Assembly (NCBI RefSeq): GCF_900100085.1
Contig: NZ_FNEJ01000006.1
Location: 62,001 to 126,000 of the forward strand
Reading direction: 5' to 3'
Source: Salipiger marinus
GTDB taxonomy: Bacteria > Pseudomonadota > Alphaproteobacteria > Rhodobacterales > Rhodobacteraceae
Length of the DNA: 64,000 nucleotides
A model generated the notes under the pieces. It saw nothing but the letters and a program-made list of their open reading frames with translations. It ran no database searches and was not told the DNA's origin. Shown here one piece after another: positions 17,758 through 26,540 of this stretch. The position numbers and the translations under genes are program-made. Position 1 is the stretch's first letter; every line of letters begins with the position of its first letter.

Positions 17758-19017
17758 ATGCCCGTTCTCGTGATGAAATTCGGCGGCACTTCTGTCGCCA
17801 CGCTGGACCGTATCCGCCGGGCTGCCAAGCGCGTCGGCGTCGAAGTGGCCAAGGGCTATGACGTGATCGTCATCGTCTCTGCCATGTCGGGCGAGACCAA
17901 CAAACTGGTGGGCTATGTCGAGGAAACCTCGCCGCTGTTCGACGCCCGCGAATATGACGCCGTGGTCAGCTCCGGCGAAAACGTCACCGCCGGTCTGATG
18001 GCGCTGACCCTGCAGGAAATGGACATCCCCGCCCGCAGCTGGCAGGGCTGGCAGGTGCCGGTGAAGACCACCTCCGCCCACAGCTCCGCGCGGATCGAGG
18101 AAATTCCCTCCGACAACATCCTGCGCAAGTTCGCCGAAGGCATGAAAGTGGCCGTGGTCGCGGGCTTTCAGGGCGTCAGCCCCGAGGGCCGCATCACCAC
18201 GCTGGGCCGGGGCGGGTCGGACACCACCGCCGTGGCCTTTGCCGCCGCCTTCGACGCCGAACGCTGCGACATCTATACCGATGTGGACGGCGTCTACACT
18301 ACCGATCCGCGGATCTGCGAAAAGGCCCGCAAGCTGGACCGAATCAGCTTCGAAGAGATGCTGGAACTGGCCTCGCTCGGGGCCAAGGTGCTGCAGACGC
18401 GGTCGGTGGAACTGGCAATGCGCTACAAGGTGAAGCTGCGCGTGCTGTCGAGCTTCGAGGAAATGTCCGACGAGGGCGGAACGCTCGTCTGCGACGAGGA
18501 GGATATCATGGAATCCAAGGTTGTGGCCGGTGTGGCCTTTTCGCGCGACGAGGCCAAGATGACCCTCGTCACCATCGAGGACCGCCCCGGCATCGCCGCG
18601 GCGATCTTCGGCACGCTGGCCGATGCGGGCGTGAATGTAGACATGATCGTGCAGAACGTGTCGGAACTGAACTACAAGGGCCATGTGGGCGGGGTCACCG
18701 ACATGACTTTCTCCTGCCCGGTCAATCAGGTGGCCCGCGCCGAAAAGGCGCTGGACGATGCCAAGGCGGCGGGAATCCTGAACTTCGACAAGCTCGAATC
18801 CGAACGCGATGTGGCCAAGGTGTCGGTGGTGGGCATCGGCATGCGCTCTGCCGCCGGGGTCGCCGCGAAGATGTTCAAGGTGCTCTCGGACGAGAACATC
18901 AACATTCAGGTCATCACCACCTCCGAGATCAAGATCTCTGTCCTGATCGAACGGAAATACATGGAACTGGCCGTGCAGGCGCTGCACGATGCCTTCGATC
19001 TGGACAAGGCCGCCTGA
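17758..19017 (+). CDS. lysC: Aspartate kinase
   Basis: 419 residues; it phosphorylates aspartate in the first step of lysine, threonine and methionine synthesis. The N-terminal MKFGGTSVA motif, GRGGSDTTAVA and the DVDGVYTTDPR segments are diagnostic of the kinase domain. The last 150 residues hold two ACT domains (VTIEDRPGIAAAIFGTLAD and VVGIGMRSAAGVAAKMFK), the sites of feedback inhibition by lysine and/or threonine in this class. A monofunctional kinase with no fused homoserine dehydrogenase. Confidence 0.95.
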   Translation: MPVLVMKFGGTSVATLDRIRRAAKRVGVEVAKGYDVIVIVSAMSGETNKLVGYVEETSPLFDAREYDAVVSSGENVTAGLMALTLQEMDIPARSWQGWQVPVKTTSAHSSARIEEIPSDNILRKFAEGMKVAVVAGFQGVSPEGRITTLGRGGSDTTAVAFAAAFDAERCDIYTDVDGVYTTDPRICEKARKLDRISFEEMLELASLGAKVLQTRSVELAMRYKVKLRVLSSFEEMSDEGGTLVCDEEDIMESKVVAGVAFSRDEAKMTLVTIEDRPGIAAAIFGTLADAGVNVDMIVQNVSELNYKGHVGGVTDMTFSCPVNQVARAEKALDDAKAAGILNFDKLESERDVAKVSVVGIGMRSAAGVAAKMFKVLSDENINIQVITTSEIKISVLIERKYMELAVQALHDAFDLDKAA

Positions 19018-19138
19018 GGCCGGACGCAAACAGGCGGTATCCGCCCCCGGATGCCGCCTGCCGGGGTCACAAGGCCTTTCCCTCCCCGGTCCCGCTCGCC
19101 TATAGCTGGTAGCTGGAGCAAGAAGGAGCGAGGGCGCC

Positions 19139-21379
19139 ATGGCCGACGGTCTCGAGAGTGAAAGCCGCAAGCTGCTGGGGCGGCTGCGCGACACCATGGC
19201 CGAGGATGCCGCCGGGCAGGCGCGCCTCGACAAGATCACCCATCTGACCGCCGATTCCATGGGCACCGAGGTCTGCTCCATCTATCTCTTCCGCGACGAG
19301 GAGACGCTGGAGCTTTGCGCGACCGAGGGCCTCAAGAAAGAGGCGGTGCACCAGACCCGGATGCGGCTTGGCGAAGGGCTGGTGGGCCGGGTGGCCCGCA
19401 CCGGCAAGGTGGTGAACACCGCCGATGCCCCCTCCGCCCGCGGCTTCCGCTACATGCCCGAGACCGGCGAAGAGATTTATTCCTCCTTCCTTGGCGTGCC
19501 GATCCAGCGGCTTGGCGAAAAGCTGGGCGTGCTGGTGGTGCAGACCAAGGTGAAGCGCGAATTCACCTCTGACGAGGTCTATGCGCTGGAAGTGGTCGCC
19601 ATGGTGCTGGCCGAAATGGCCGAGTTGGGCGCCTTTGTCGGCGAGGGTGCGGCGCTGACCGCGCGCCATACCCAGCCCGCCATGCTGCGCGGCGGCACCG
19701 GTCAGGAAGGCACCGCCGAGGGCCATATCTGGCTGCACGAGCCGCGCGTGGTGGTCACCAACCTTGTGGCCGATGATCCGGTGCGCGAACTGGAACGGCT
19801 GGGTGCCGCCATCGAACGGCTGCGGGTCGGCGTCGACGAGATGCTGGCCGGGGCCAGTGCCGATGCCGAACAGCTGGAGGTGCTGGAAGCCTATCGCATG
19901 TTCGCCAATTCCAAGGGCTGGCGGCGGCGCATGGAAGAGGACATCGCGCGCGGCCTGTCCGCCGAGGCGGCAGTAGAAAAGGAACAGTCGCAGGCCCGCG
20001 CCCGCATGGCGCAGGTGTCGGACAATTACCTGCGCGAGCGGCTGCATGATCTTGATGACCTGTCGAACCGGCTGCTGCGCATCCTGACCGGGCAAGGGTC
20101 GGAAACCGGCGCCACCCTGCCCGCCGATCCCATCCTTGTGGCGCGCAACATCGGCCCCGGCGAATTGCTGGATTACGGGCGGCAGCTGCGCGGCATCATT
20201 CTGGAGGAAGGCTCGGTCGGCAGCCATGCCGCCATCGTTGCCCGCGCGCTGGCCATTCCGCTGGTCATCAACGTCGCCCGCATCACCACCGAGGCGCTGA
20301 ACGGCGACCATGTCATGGTCGATGGCGATCAGGGCGTGGTGCATCTGCGCCCCGATGACACCATCGTGTCGGCCTTCCGCGACAAGATCGCGATGCAGGC
20401 GCAGGCACAGGAACGCTATGCCTCGATCCGGGGCAAGCCTGCCATCACCACCTGCGGCAAGCGGGTGGAGCTGCACATGAACGCGGGCCTGCTGGCCGAC
20501 CTGCCCTCGCTGACCAATTCCGGTGCCGAGGGCGTGGGCCTGTTCCGCACCGAGCTGCAGTTCCTTGTCCGCAACAAGATGCCGCGCCGCACCGAACTGG
20601 TCGCGGTCTACAAGCGGGTGCTGGCGGCGGCGGGCGAGCGCCCGGTGGTGTTCCGGACGCTGGACATCGGGTCGGACAAGGTGCTGCCCTATATGAAGCC
20701 CACCGACGAGCCCAACCCGGCGCTTGGCTGGCGGGCGATCCGGGTGGGGCTGGACCGTCCGGGCGTGATGCGGATGCAGCTTCAGGCGCTGCTGCGCGCC
20801 ACCGAAGGCCGCCCGCTGACGCTGATGTTCCCCTTTGTCGCGCAGTATGACGAATTCCGCGCCGCCCGCGCCGAGGTCGACAAGGCCGTGGCGATCGAAC
20901 GCAAGCTGGGCCATGTGGTGCCGGAAAAGATCACCGTGGGCACGATGCTGGAAACCCCCAGCCTTGCCTATGCCTCGAAGAAGTTCTTCGAGGATGTGGA
21001 GTTCATCTCCATCGGCGGCAACGACCTGAAGCAGTTCTTCTTTGCCGCCGACCGCGAAAACGAACGGGTGCGGCGGCGCTATGACACGCTGAATGTCAGC
21101 TTCCTGACCTTCCTTGAAGAGATCGTGAAACGCTGCGAATCGACCGGCACGCCGCTGTCTTTCTGTGGCGAGGATGCGGGCCGCCCGATCGAGGCGGTCT
21201 GTCTGGCCGCCATCGGGCTGCGGCGGCTGTCGATGCGCCCGGCCTCCATCGGGCCGGTGAAAAGCCTGCTGATGCGCACCAATCTGGACGCGCTTTATCA
21301 GGTGATCTGTGACGCGCGCGAACGGGGTGACCAGTCGGTGCGCGAACATGTGATGGAGTTCATGCGCTGGCAGGGCTGA
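19139..21379 (+). CDS. ptsP: Nitrogen-PTS enzyme I (PEP-protein phosphotransferase with GAF domain)
   Basis: 746 residues. An N-terminal GAF domain (about 20-165) precedes the enzyme I modules: N-terminal PTS domain, phosphohistidine domain with GSVGSHAAIVARAL (His363), and a C-terminal PEP-binding barrel with the active-site LSFCGEDAGRP-type segment. It starts the nitrogen phosphotransfer chain from PEP to NPr and EIIA-Ntr; the GAF domain is the usual sensor of glutamine/2-oxoglutarate. Gene order after lysC is common in Rhodobacterales. GGAG and GAGGG lie before the ATG. Confidence 0.94.
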   Translation: MADGLESESRKLLGRLRDTMAEDAAGQARLDKITHLTADSMGTEVCSIYLFRDEETLELCATEGLKKEAVHQTRMRLGEGLVGRVARTGKVVNTADAPSARGFRYMPETGEEIYSSFLGVPIQRLGEKLGVLVVQTKVKREFTSDEVYALEVVAMVLAEMAELGAFVGEGAALTARHTQPAMLRGGTGQEGTAEGHIWLHEPRVVVTNLVADDPVRELERLGAAIERLRVGVDEMLAGASADAEQLEVLEAYRMFANSKGWRRRMEEDIARGLSAEAAVEKEQSQARARMAQVSDNYLRERLHDLDDLSNRLLRILTGQGSETGATLPADPILVARNIGPGELLDYGRQLRGIILEEGSVGSHAAIVARALAIPLVINVARITTEALNGDHVMVDGDQGVVHLRPDDTIVSAFRDKIAMQAQAQERYASIRGKPAITTCGKRVELHMNAGLLADLPSLTNSGAEGVGLFRTELQFLVRNKMPRRTELVAVYKRVLAAAGERPVVFRTLDIGSDKVLPYMKPTDEPNPALGWRAIRVGLDRPGVMRMQLQALLRATEGRPLTLMFPFVAQYDEFRAARAEVDKAVAIERKLGHVVPEKITVGTMLETPSLAYASKKFFEDVEFISIGGNDLKQFFFAADRENERVRRRYDTLNVSFLTFLEEIVKRCESTGTPLSFCGEDAGRPIEAVCLAAIGLRRLSMRPASIGPVKSLLMRTNLDALYQVICDARERGDQSVREHVMEFMRWQG

Positions 21380-21638
21380 GCCCTGCCGCGCCTGCTGTCC
21401 TAAAATCGCCCGGCCCGCCAGAGCCCCCCGGCAGCACCGGGCGAAAAGTTTCTTATGCGTGCCCCCGGCCTTCTGGCGCGTGACACTGCCTGCACGTTTT
21501 GCGCAGGGCTGTCGGCCTTGTTCCCCCTGACCCAGACGCATGGCGCGATGTCTCGCACGGCGCTGGCGGGACCGGACCGCTGCGGCAGGCTTTTGCCCCT
21601 CCGCCGCCCCTGTCTAGGGCGTTAACCCAAAGATCCGG
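21380..21638. other. Intergenic stretch between convergent ptsP and ecsC-like genes
   Basis: About 260 bases without a credible gene. It contains CGCCCGG/CCGGGCG arms (starting near 21408) that could form a large hairpin after ptsP, followed by AAAAGTTTCTT. Nothing else recognisable was seen. Confidence 0.4.
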
Positions 21639-22388
21639 TTAACGCTGCAGCAGCCGCTGGCGCAGCTGCGCCACCAGTTCCTCGCGCGGGCGACCGCTAT
21701 CCTGCGACAGGCGGCGCAGGCCGAACTGCACATGCGCCATCTGCTGGTAATAGCTGGTATAGGCGTAATTGGTCGCGGCCCCTGCCGCCGCCCCCAGCAG
21801 GGGGATGGTCTGCGCCGCCAGCTTCTGGCCCAGCGTCGTGGCCAGCTTCGGCGCCACCTTGCCGATCACCCCGTGCACGGTGGCCCCGGTCAGCGTCACC
21901 CGCGCCGACAGGAAGCCCAGATCGGATCCGTCATCCCCCGATAGTGGCCCCGCCGAGGCGAAGACCGCCAGACAGTCGCGCCGCACCTCCGGATCGTCGG
22001 GATCAAAGCCGTACTCCACCGCGATGCCCTGAATCGTGCGCAGCAGCACCGTCACGGTGACCGGCAGTTCGGCCAGCGCCGTCGGCAGGCCGCCCGCACC
22101 GCCCGCCGCCCCCATGGCGGTGGCGAGCGCCGTGTTCAGCCAGCCCTTCTGGTCCGGCACCCAGCCGCGCGATCCCGCCGCCGCGTTCATCGCCGTATCC
22201 AGCGCGCGCGAGGTCGCGGTTTCCAGCCGCTCCTTCACCTTGTCGGGCAGCCGTTCCAGCAGGTTTTCCGCCTGCCCGCCCAGAATGTTGAGCAGCTGCA
22301 TCCCGACTCCGCCCGCAGCCCGGTGCCGCCGGGCCAGCGCCGAAAGCTCGGCGTCGATGCTGAGGGGAACCAGATCCGTTCCGGTCAT
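21639..22388 (-). CDS. EcsC family protein
   Basis: 249 residues from the ATG at 22388 (MTGTDLVPLS), which has AAGGAGGA upstream. It matches the EcsC family: a glycine/alanine-rich hydrophobic central region (ATAMGAAGGAGG, then LLGAAAGAATNYAYTSYYQQMAHV near the C-terminus) flanked by helical segments. The biochemical role of the family is unknown; the name comes from the ecs locus of Bacillus. It precedes no obvious partner here. Confidence 0.8.
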   Translation of the reverse strand: MTGTDLVPLSIDAELSALARRHRAAGGVGMQLLNILGGQAENLLERLPDKVKERLETATSRALDTAMNAAAGSRGWVPDQKGWLNTALATAMGAAGGAGGLPTALAELPVTVTVLLRTIQGIAVEYGFDPDDPEVRRDCLAVFASAGPLSGDDGSDLGFLSARVTLTGATVHGVIGKVAPKLATTLGQKLAAQTIPLLGAAAGAATNYAYTSYYQQMAHVQFGLRRLSQDSGRPREELVAQLRQRLLQR

Positions 22389-22439
22389 GGGCGATCCTCC
22401 TTGGTGCCTCATAGGAAGATCGTCGCGCGGGCGGCGATT

Positions 22440-22925
22440 TCAAGCGTGCCGCGTCACCTGCCCCGCAACACCCGCCCATGCATTGGGCCGCAGCGCCAGC
22501 CCCAGAACCCGCTCGGGATTGGTGGGGGGCGGCATCTCCACCCCGGTCAGCCGCGAAAAGCCGAATCGCGAATAATAGGGCTCGTCGCCCACCAGCATGA
22601 CCCGGCCCCATTCCAGCAGGCGCGCGCGTTCCAGCGTGTCGCGGATCAGCGCCGCACCCAGCCCTTCGCCCTGCGCGGTAGGATGCACCGCGACCGGCCC
22701 CAGCAGCAGCGCCTGCGCCCGCCCGATGCGCACCGGCCAGTAGCGGATGGCGCCGCCCAGAAAGCCACCCTCGTCGCGCGCCACGCGGCACAGCTCCGCC
22801 ACCGGCGCCACGCCATCGCGCAGCCGGTAGGAAGACAGCAGCGTGCGGCCCGGAGCAAAGCTCAGGTCATACAGATTCTCGACCTCGGGCCTGTCGGCCC
22901 TGCCTTCCTGATGAAGCGTGAACAG
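22440..22925 (-). CDS. GNAT N-acetyltransferase, probable CTG start
   Basis: 161 residues if started at CTG 22925. The GNAT acetyl-CoA-binding motif VHPTAQGEGLGAALIRDTL and the GDEPYYSRFGF segment mark a YhbS-like acetyltransferase. No ATG, GTG or TTG is in frame before the first conserved block. The next candidate, GTG 22811, would remove 38 residues that read as family sequence (TLHQEGRADRPEVENLYDLS). A CTG sits where the family has its initial Met-Phe-Thr-Leu, with GGGGAG eight bases upstream. Substrate unknown. Divergent from the flavin reductase-like gene. Confidence 0.78.
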   Translation of the reverse strand: MFTLHQEGRADRPEVENLYDLSFAPGRTLLSSYRLRDGVAPVAELCRVARDEGGFLGGAIRYWPVRIGRAQALLLGPVAVHPTAQGEGLGAALIRDTLERARLLEWGRVMLVGDEPYYSRFGFSRLTGVEMPPPTNPERVLGLALRPNAWAGVAGQVTRHA

Positions 22926-23005
22926 CGGCGGATCTCCCCGTGCATTCTGGCGGGGATGCCCCTATCACGGGGGCCACATCCGCGCAAACAGCTGAGAGGG
23001 CACAG

Positions 23006-23608
23006 ATGTTCTATCGTCCCGCCGAAGGCCATGGCCTGCCGCATAATCCGTTCAACGCCATCGTGACCCCCCGCCCTATCGGCTGGATTTCCACGCGCGG
23101 CACGCTCGGCGACAATCTTGCGCCCTATTCCTTCTTCAACGCGGTGGCCTATGTGCCGCCGCAGGTGATGTTCGCCTCCACCTCCGCCAAGCCCGACCGC
23201 GACGGCACCAAGGATTCGGTGGCACAGCTGCGCGAGGCGGGGGTGTTCTGCGTCAACATCGTCGAACATGCGGCGCGCGACGCGATGAACCGCAGCGCCG
23301 CCACCCTGCCCGCGGGCGAGGATGAATTTCTCGCCGCCGGCGTGGAAAAGGCCGAATGCCTGACCATCGACTGCCCGCGCGTGGCCTTGGCCCCCGCCGC
23401 GCTCGAATGCCGGGTGACGCAGATCGTGCAGCTGCCGGGAGAGGCGAATTTTGTCACCTTCGGCGAGGTGACCGGCGTGCATCTGCGCGACGACTGCCTG
23501 AGCGACGGCATGTTCGACGTGACCCGGTTTCAGCCGCTGGCCCGGCTCGGCTATCGCGACTACGCCGTGGTGCGCGAGGTCTTCTCCCTCAAACGTCCCG
23601 GCGAATAA
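23006..23608 (+). CDS. Flavin reductase-like domain protein (FMN-binding split barrel)
   Basis: 200 residues from the ATG at 23006 (MFYRPAEGHG), preceded by GAGAGG. The flavin reductase-like fold is indicated by NAIVTPRPIGWISTRG and APYSFFNAVAYVPPQVMF near the N-terminus and GEVTGVHLRDD later. Relatives are described as flavoredoxin-like or diflavin reductases; the electron partner is unknown. It is convergent with the thioesterase gene 6 bp away. Confidence 0.82.
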   Translation: MFYRPAEGHGLPHNPFNAIVTPRPIGWISTRGTLGDNLAPYSFFNAVAYVPPQVMFASTSAKPDRDGTKDSVAQLREAGVFCVNIVEHAARDAMNRSAATLPAGEDEFLAAGVEKAECLTIDCPRVALAPAALECRVTQIVQLPGEANFVTFGEVTGVHLRDDCLSDGMFDVTRFQPLARLGYRDYAVVREVFSLKRPGE

Positions 23609-23614
23609 CCGCGT

Positions 23615-24013
23615 TCAGCGGCGGCGATACCGGAAGACCCCGGTGCCCTTGGCCACCACCTCGCCGGTCTCGTCGCTGATCTGGGCTTCGGCAAAAAACG
23701 TGCTCTTGCCGCCACCGGTCTTCGTGCCTTCGGCAATCAGCCGGTGGCCGCGCGGGCGCGACAGATACTGCACGTTCAGCGACAGGGTCAGCGCCATCTG
23801 CCGGACCTCCGGATCGCCGGTCCAGCAGCCCGAATAGCCCATGACCGTGTCCAGCAGCGTCGCATGCACGCCGCCATGCAGGTTGTCATGGCGGTTCATG
23901 TGTTCGGGCCGCAGCGCCAGTTCGAACCGGGCATAGCCCTCGCGCCAGTCCACCATTTCCATGCCCATATGCGCCGAAAAGGCGTAAGGGGGCTCAAAGA
24001 ACCGCTCGTCCAT
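23615..24013 (-). CDS. PaaI-family hotdog thioesterase
   Basis: 132-residue hotdog-fold protein. The NLHGGVHATLLDTVMGYSG segment carries the HGG motif and the acidic catalytic residue of PaaI/YdiI-type acyl-CoA thioesterases, and AEGTKTGGGKSTFFAEAQI is the second half of the fold. The acyl-CoA substrate is not predictable. A single-domain protein of normal length, acting in the cytoplasm. Confidence 0.85.
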   Translation of the reverse strand: MDERFFEPPYAFSAHMGMEMVDWREGYARFELALRPEHMNRHDNLHGGVHATLLDTVMGYSGCWTGDPEVRQMALTLSLNVQYLSRPRGHRLIAEGTKTGGGKSTFFAEAQISDETGEVVAKGTGVFRYRRR

Positions 24014-24070
24014 GGGTCACCTCTCTTCCTGACCCCGCCTTGTCCGGTTTCTGCGACGCAGCGTCAAGGC

Positions 24071-25615
24071 TCAGGCGGCATCTCCGTCCGGCGTCATGGC
24101 CAGTTCCAGCGGCGCGGGCGCGCCCCCCAGATCATCGACCCGCAGCGGTCCGCTGGGCTTTGACAGCCGGTTGCGCACCACCCAGTAGAGCCGGTCCGAG
24201 GCGCGGGTGATCGCCACATAGGCCAGACGTTTCCACAGCGGCTGCCCGGCCTCCACCCGCCCCATGCGCGCGGCGGCGTAAAGGTCGGGGGCAAAGACCT
24301 GCACCTGTTCCCACTGGCTGCCCTGCGCCTTGTGGATGGTCACCGCCGCCCCGTGCAGAAAGGTGGCGCCCATGCGCGCGGCAAAGGGGATGAAGGGCTC
24401 CTCCTCGTCCGGCTTCTCGATCTTCACGATCGAGGCGGCAGACAGCTGCGGCTCCGGCGCGCCCATCACATGCAGCCGCGAAAAGCCCGGCTTGCGCCCC
24501 GGCCCCAGATAGACCACCTGCGCGCCCTTGATCAGGCCCCGCGCCTCCAGATCCAGCCGTTTCTTGCGATGCTTGAGCGGCAGCTCGATCCCGTCGCAGA
24601 CCAGCGGCTCGCCCGCCAGCAATTCGGTCTCCGGCGCGCCATGCACGGCACGGAACGCCGCAATCAGCCGGATCCGCGTGGCATTGCGCCAGACCAGCAC
24701 CGGCGAGCGCGCCATCAGATCGACTTCCACCCGCTCGGCCCAGACCACCCGGTCATCCCGCGCCGCCGCCTCCTCCACCAGACGCTCGAACCGGGCAAAA
24801 TCCACCTCCGGATCAGCCAGCGCATGGGCCAGATCCAGAATGGGGCTCGACGCTTCCTGCCGGTGGATGCGGCTCAGCTCCATCTTCTGCGCCTCGGGGA
24901 CGGACTCGAACACCATCTTGCCCGACTGGTTCACCGGCGCCAGCTGCGCCGGATCGCCGAACAGCACCAGATTGGGAAAAATCTCGCGCAGATCCTCGAA
25001 CTGCCGCTCGTCCAGCATCGAGGCCTCGTCGACAAAGCCGATATCCAGCGGCTCCTCGCGGCGCTTCCAGCCGGTGATGAAATCCGACCCGCGCAGGCCA
25101 GCGGCGGCCAGTGCCGCGGGCACGGATTTATGGCCCTGATACGCGGCAAAGGCACGGTCCAGCGCCTCGTCGCCCAGCCCCGCGACGGTGGGCCGCTCGC
25201 CATTGCCCATCAGCCATTCGGCGATGCGCTCATATTCGGGATCATAGACCGGCGTATAAAGAATGCGGTGAATGGTCGTGGCGGGCACGCCGCGCATCCG
25301 CAGCACCGAGGCCGCCTTGTTGGTGGGCGCGAGCACGGCAAGCCGCCGCGTCTCGCGCCGCCGCCGGGCCTCGTAATCGCCGGACACGATCTCGCAGCCC
25401 GCCGCCTCCAGCGCCTTGCACAGTTCCGACAGCAGCAGCGTCTTGCCCGACCCGGCCTTGCCCATCAGCGCCATCACCTGCGACCGGCCTTCCTGCGCGG
25501 GCTGGGTGGTGCCCTCGTCGGGGTCCACCCCGGCCTCGCGCAGCATCGCGGCCACACGGTCCCAGGCTTCGGCCTGATCTTCGGAAAAGCGGAGGGCGGC
25601 TGCGGTCTCGGTCAT
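24071..25615 (-). CDS. RecD-like/PIF1-type ATP-dependent DNA helicase
   Basis: 514-residue superfamily 1B helicase-like protein. Walker A is MGKAGSGKTLL (about 50-60), motif Ia LAPTNKAASVLR, Walker B FVDEASMLD, the glutamine motif GDPAQLAPV, and the C-terminal UvrD_C_2-like signature AVTIHKAQGSQWEQVQVF followed by VAITRASDRLYW. All helicase motifs are intact. It is shorter than RecD2 and lacks an obvious N-terminal nuclease-associated domain. Likely a 5'-3' translocase in repair; partner unknown. Confidence 0.88.
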   Translation of the reverse strand: MTETAAALRFSEDQAEAWDRVAAMLREAGVDPDEGTTQPAQEGRSQVMALMGKAGSGKTLLLSELCKALEAAGCEIVSGDYEARRRRETRRLAVLAPTNKAASVLRMRGVPATTIHRILYTPVYDPEYERIAEWLMGNGERPTVAGLGDEALDRAFAAYQGHKSVPAALAAAGLRGSDFITGWKRREEPLDIGFVDEASMLDERQFEDLREIFPNLVLFGDPAQLAPVNQSGKMVFESVPEAQKMELSRIHRQEASSPILDLAHALADPEVDFARFERLVEEAAARDDRVVWAERVEVDLMARSPVLVWRNATRIRLIAAFRAVHGAPETELLAGEPLVCDGIELPLKHRKKRLDLEARGLIKGAQVVYLGPGRKPGFSRLHVMGAPEPQLSAASIVKIEKPDEEEPFIPFAARMGATFLHGAAVTIHKAQGSQWEQVQVFAPDLYAAARMGRVEAGQPLWKRLAYVAITRASDRLYWVVRNRLSKPSGPLRVDDLGGAPAPLELAMTPDGDAA

Positions 25616-25670
25616 GCCGCGACCCTACAGCCCCCGCACCGCCAGCACCAGAGAGTGCGGCACCGCCCTT

Positions 25671-25735
25671 TCATCTTGCCCCTAAACTCCGGGGGTGAAT
25701 TGGCGCAGCCAAGAGGGGGCAGAGCCCCCTCCCCT
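25671..25735. repeat. Extragenic palindromic repeat, subtype II, copy D
   Basis: Contains TTCATCTTGC, AAACTCCGGGGG and a GGGGGCAGAGCCCCC hairpin, matching the reversed copy at 42553. It lies between the luxI stop and the helicase start; its hairpin would fall in the luxI 3' region. Confidence 0.72.
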
Positions 25736-25755
25736 GTTTCCGTCCAGCGGCCCCC

Positions 25756-26400
25756 TCAGGCCGCGCGCACCGCCGCCGCGGGGGCCACAGGGTCCGCTCC
25801 GAAGGCCGCCTCGAACCAGCGGCGCGACTGCGCGGGCTCGATCCCGGCGCTTGCGGCCACCCGCGCCTGCGCCTCGGGGGAATAGCCCCAGAGCCCGACG
25901 CTGATCCGCCCCCGCCCCTCGCCCTGATGCCCCAGCACCTCGGGCGAGGCGCCGATGCGGCCATAGATCCGCACCATGCGCGCATCAAAGACCCCGACAA
26001 AATGCTCCACCCCCAGCCCGCGCATCACCTCGCCCCCGGCCAGCATCAGCGCCGCCGCCACGCCCGGCCCCGCATCGCGGGCAAGGCAGAACCGGGTGCA
26101 TTCCCAGATCAGCGGGCTGGCGATCCGCACGCCCTCGGTCAGGTGCAGGAAATGCTCGTTGACCATGGTCCGCCCGGTGGTGGGCAGGAACCGCATCGAC
26201 CCGCCATGACGCCCGCAGGGCTTCTGCCAGAGGACGTAAAGCGGGTTCAGCGCGTCATACTGATCGCGCTCGAACCCCTGCGCATCCACCGTCACCTCCC
26301 AGCCCAGCCTCGTGTGGAATTGGTCGGCGCGGTCGCGGAACATGCTGTCCGCCAGCAGGGGCTGCGTGGCAAGCTGGTCGCCGTAAAGATACCGGATCAT
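25756..26400 (-). CDS. luxI: Acyl-homoserine lactone synthase (LuxI family)
   Basis: 214 residues. It makes N-acyl-homoserine lactone from an acyl donor and S-adenosylmethionine. The conserved LuxI residues are visible: MFRDRADQFHTRLGWEV (Arg and Trp of the N-terminal motif), FERDQYDALNP (Glu, Asp, Asp), GGSMRFLPT (Arg) and WECTRF (Glu-x-x-Arg). Acyl chain length cannot be read from the sequence. Downstream of luxR on the same strand; the 140-bp gap between them holds a 15-bp direct repeat that may be regulatory. Confidence 0.92.
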   Translation of the reverse strand: MIRYLYGDQLATQPLLADSMFRDRADQFHTRLGWEVTVDAQGFERDQYDALNPLYVLWQKPCGRHGGSMRFLPTTGRTMVNEHFLHLTEGVRIASPLIWECTRFCLARDAGPGVAAALMLAGGEVMRGLGVEHFVGVFDARMVRIYGRIGASPEVLGHQGEGRGRISVGLWGYSPEAQARVAASAGIEPAQSRRWFEAAFGADPVAPAAAVRAA

Positions 26401-26469
26401 GGCTGTCTCCCATCAAGATGATGAAAGACAGCCTGCAAACCTCCGGTGAACGAGATCTGAGCGGAGCGC

Positions 26470-26516
26470 GCGCCCGTCTCACCGCAATCCTGCCGCAGCG
26501 TGCGCCCGTCTCACCG
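26470..26516. promoter_or_regulatory. Pair of 15-bp direct repeats upstream of luxI
   Basis: GCGCCCGTCTCACCG occurs exactly at 26470-26484 and 26502-26516, start points 32 bp apart, or about three helix turns. They lie 70-116 bp upstream of the luxI start in a gap that otherwise has no gene. The repeats are not a classical lux-box palindrome. They may be operator sites for LuxR or another regulator; this is inference from position and spacing. Confidence 0.5.
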
Positions 26517-26540
26517 GAAGGTTAACGCAAAGGGGGCGGC

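Noticed and set aside
16492-19281. 929-codon minus-strand frame spanning msrC, the pseudouridine synthase and lysC
   Set aside because: Antisense to three recognisable genes; no motifs of its own.
19100-21541. 813-codon minus-strand frame opposite ptsP
   Set aside because: Shadow of ptsP; low-complexity His/Gly/Gln-rich translation.
21540-21615. Short plus-strand ORF after ptsP
   Set aside because: Arg/Ala-rich 25-codon frame with no ribosome-binding site or conservation signal.
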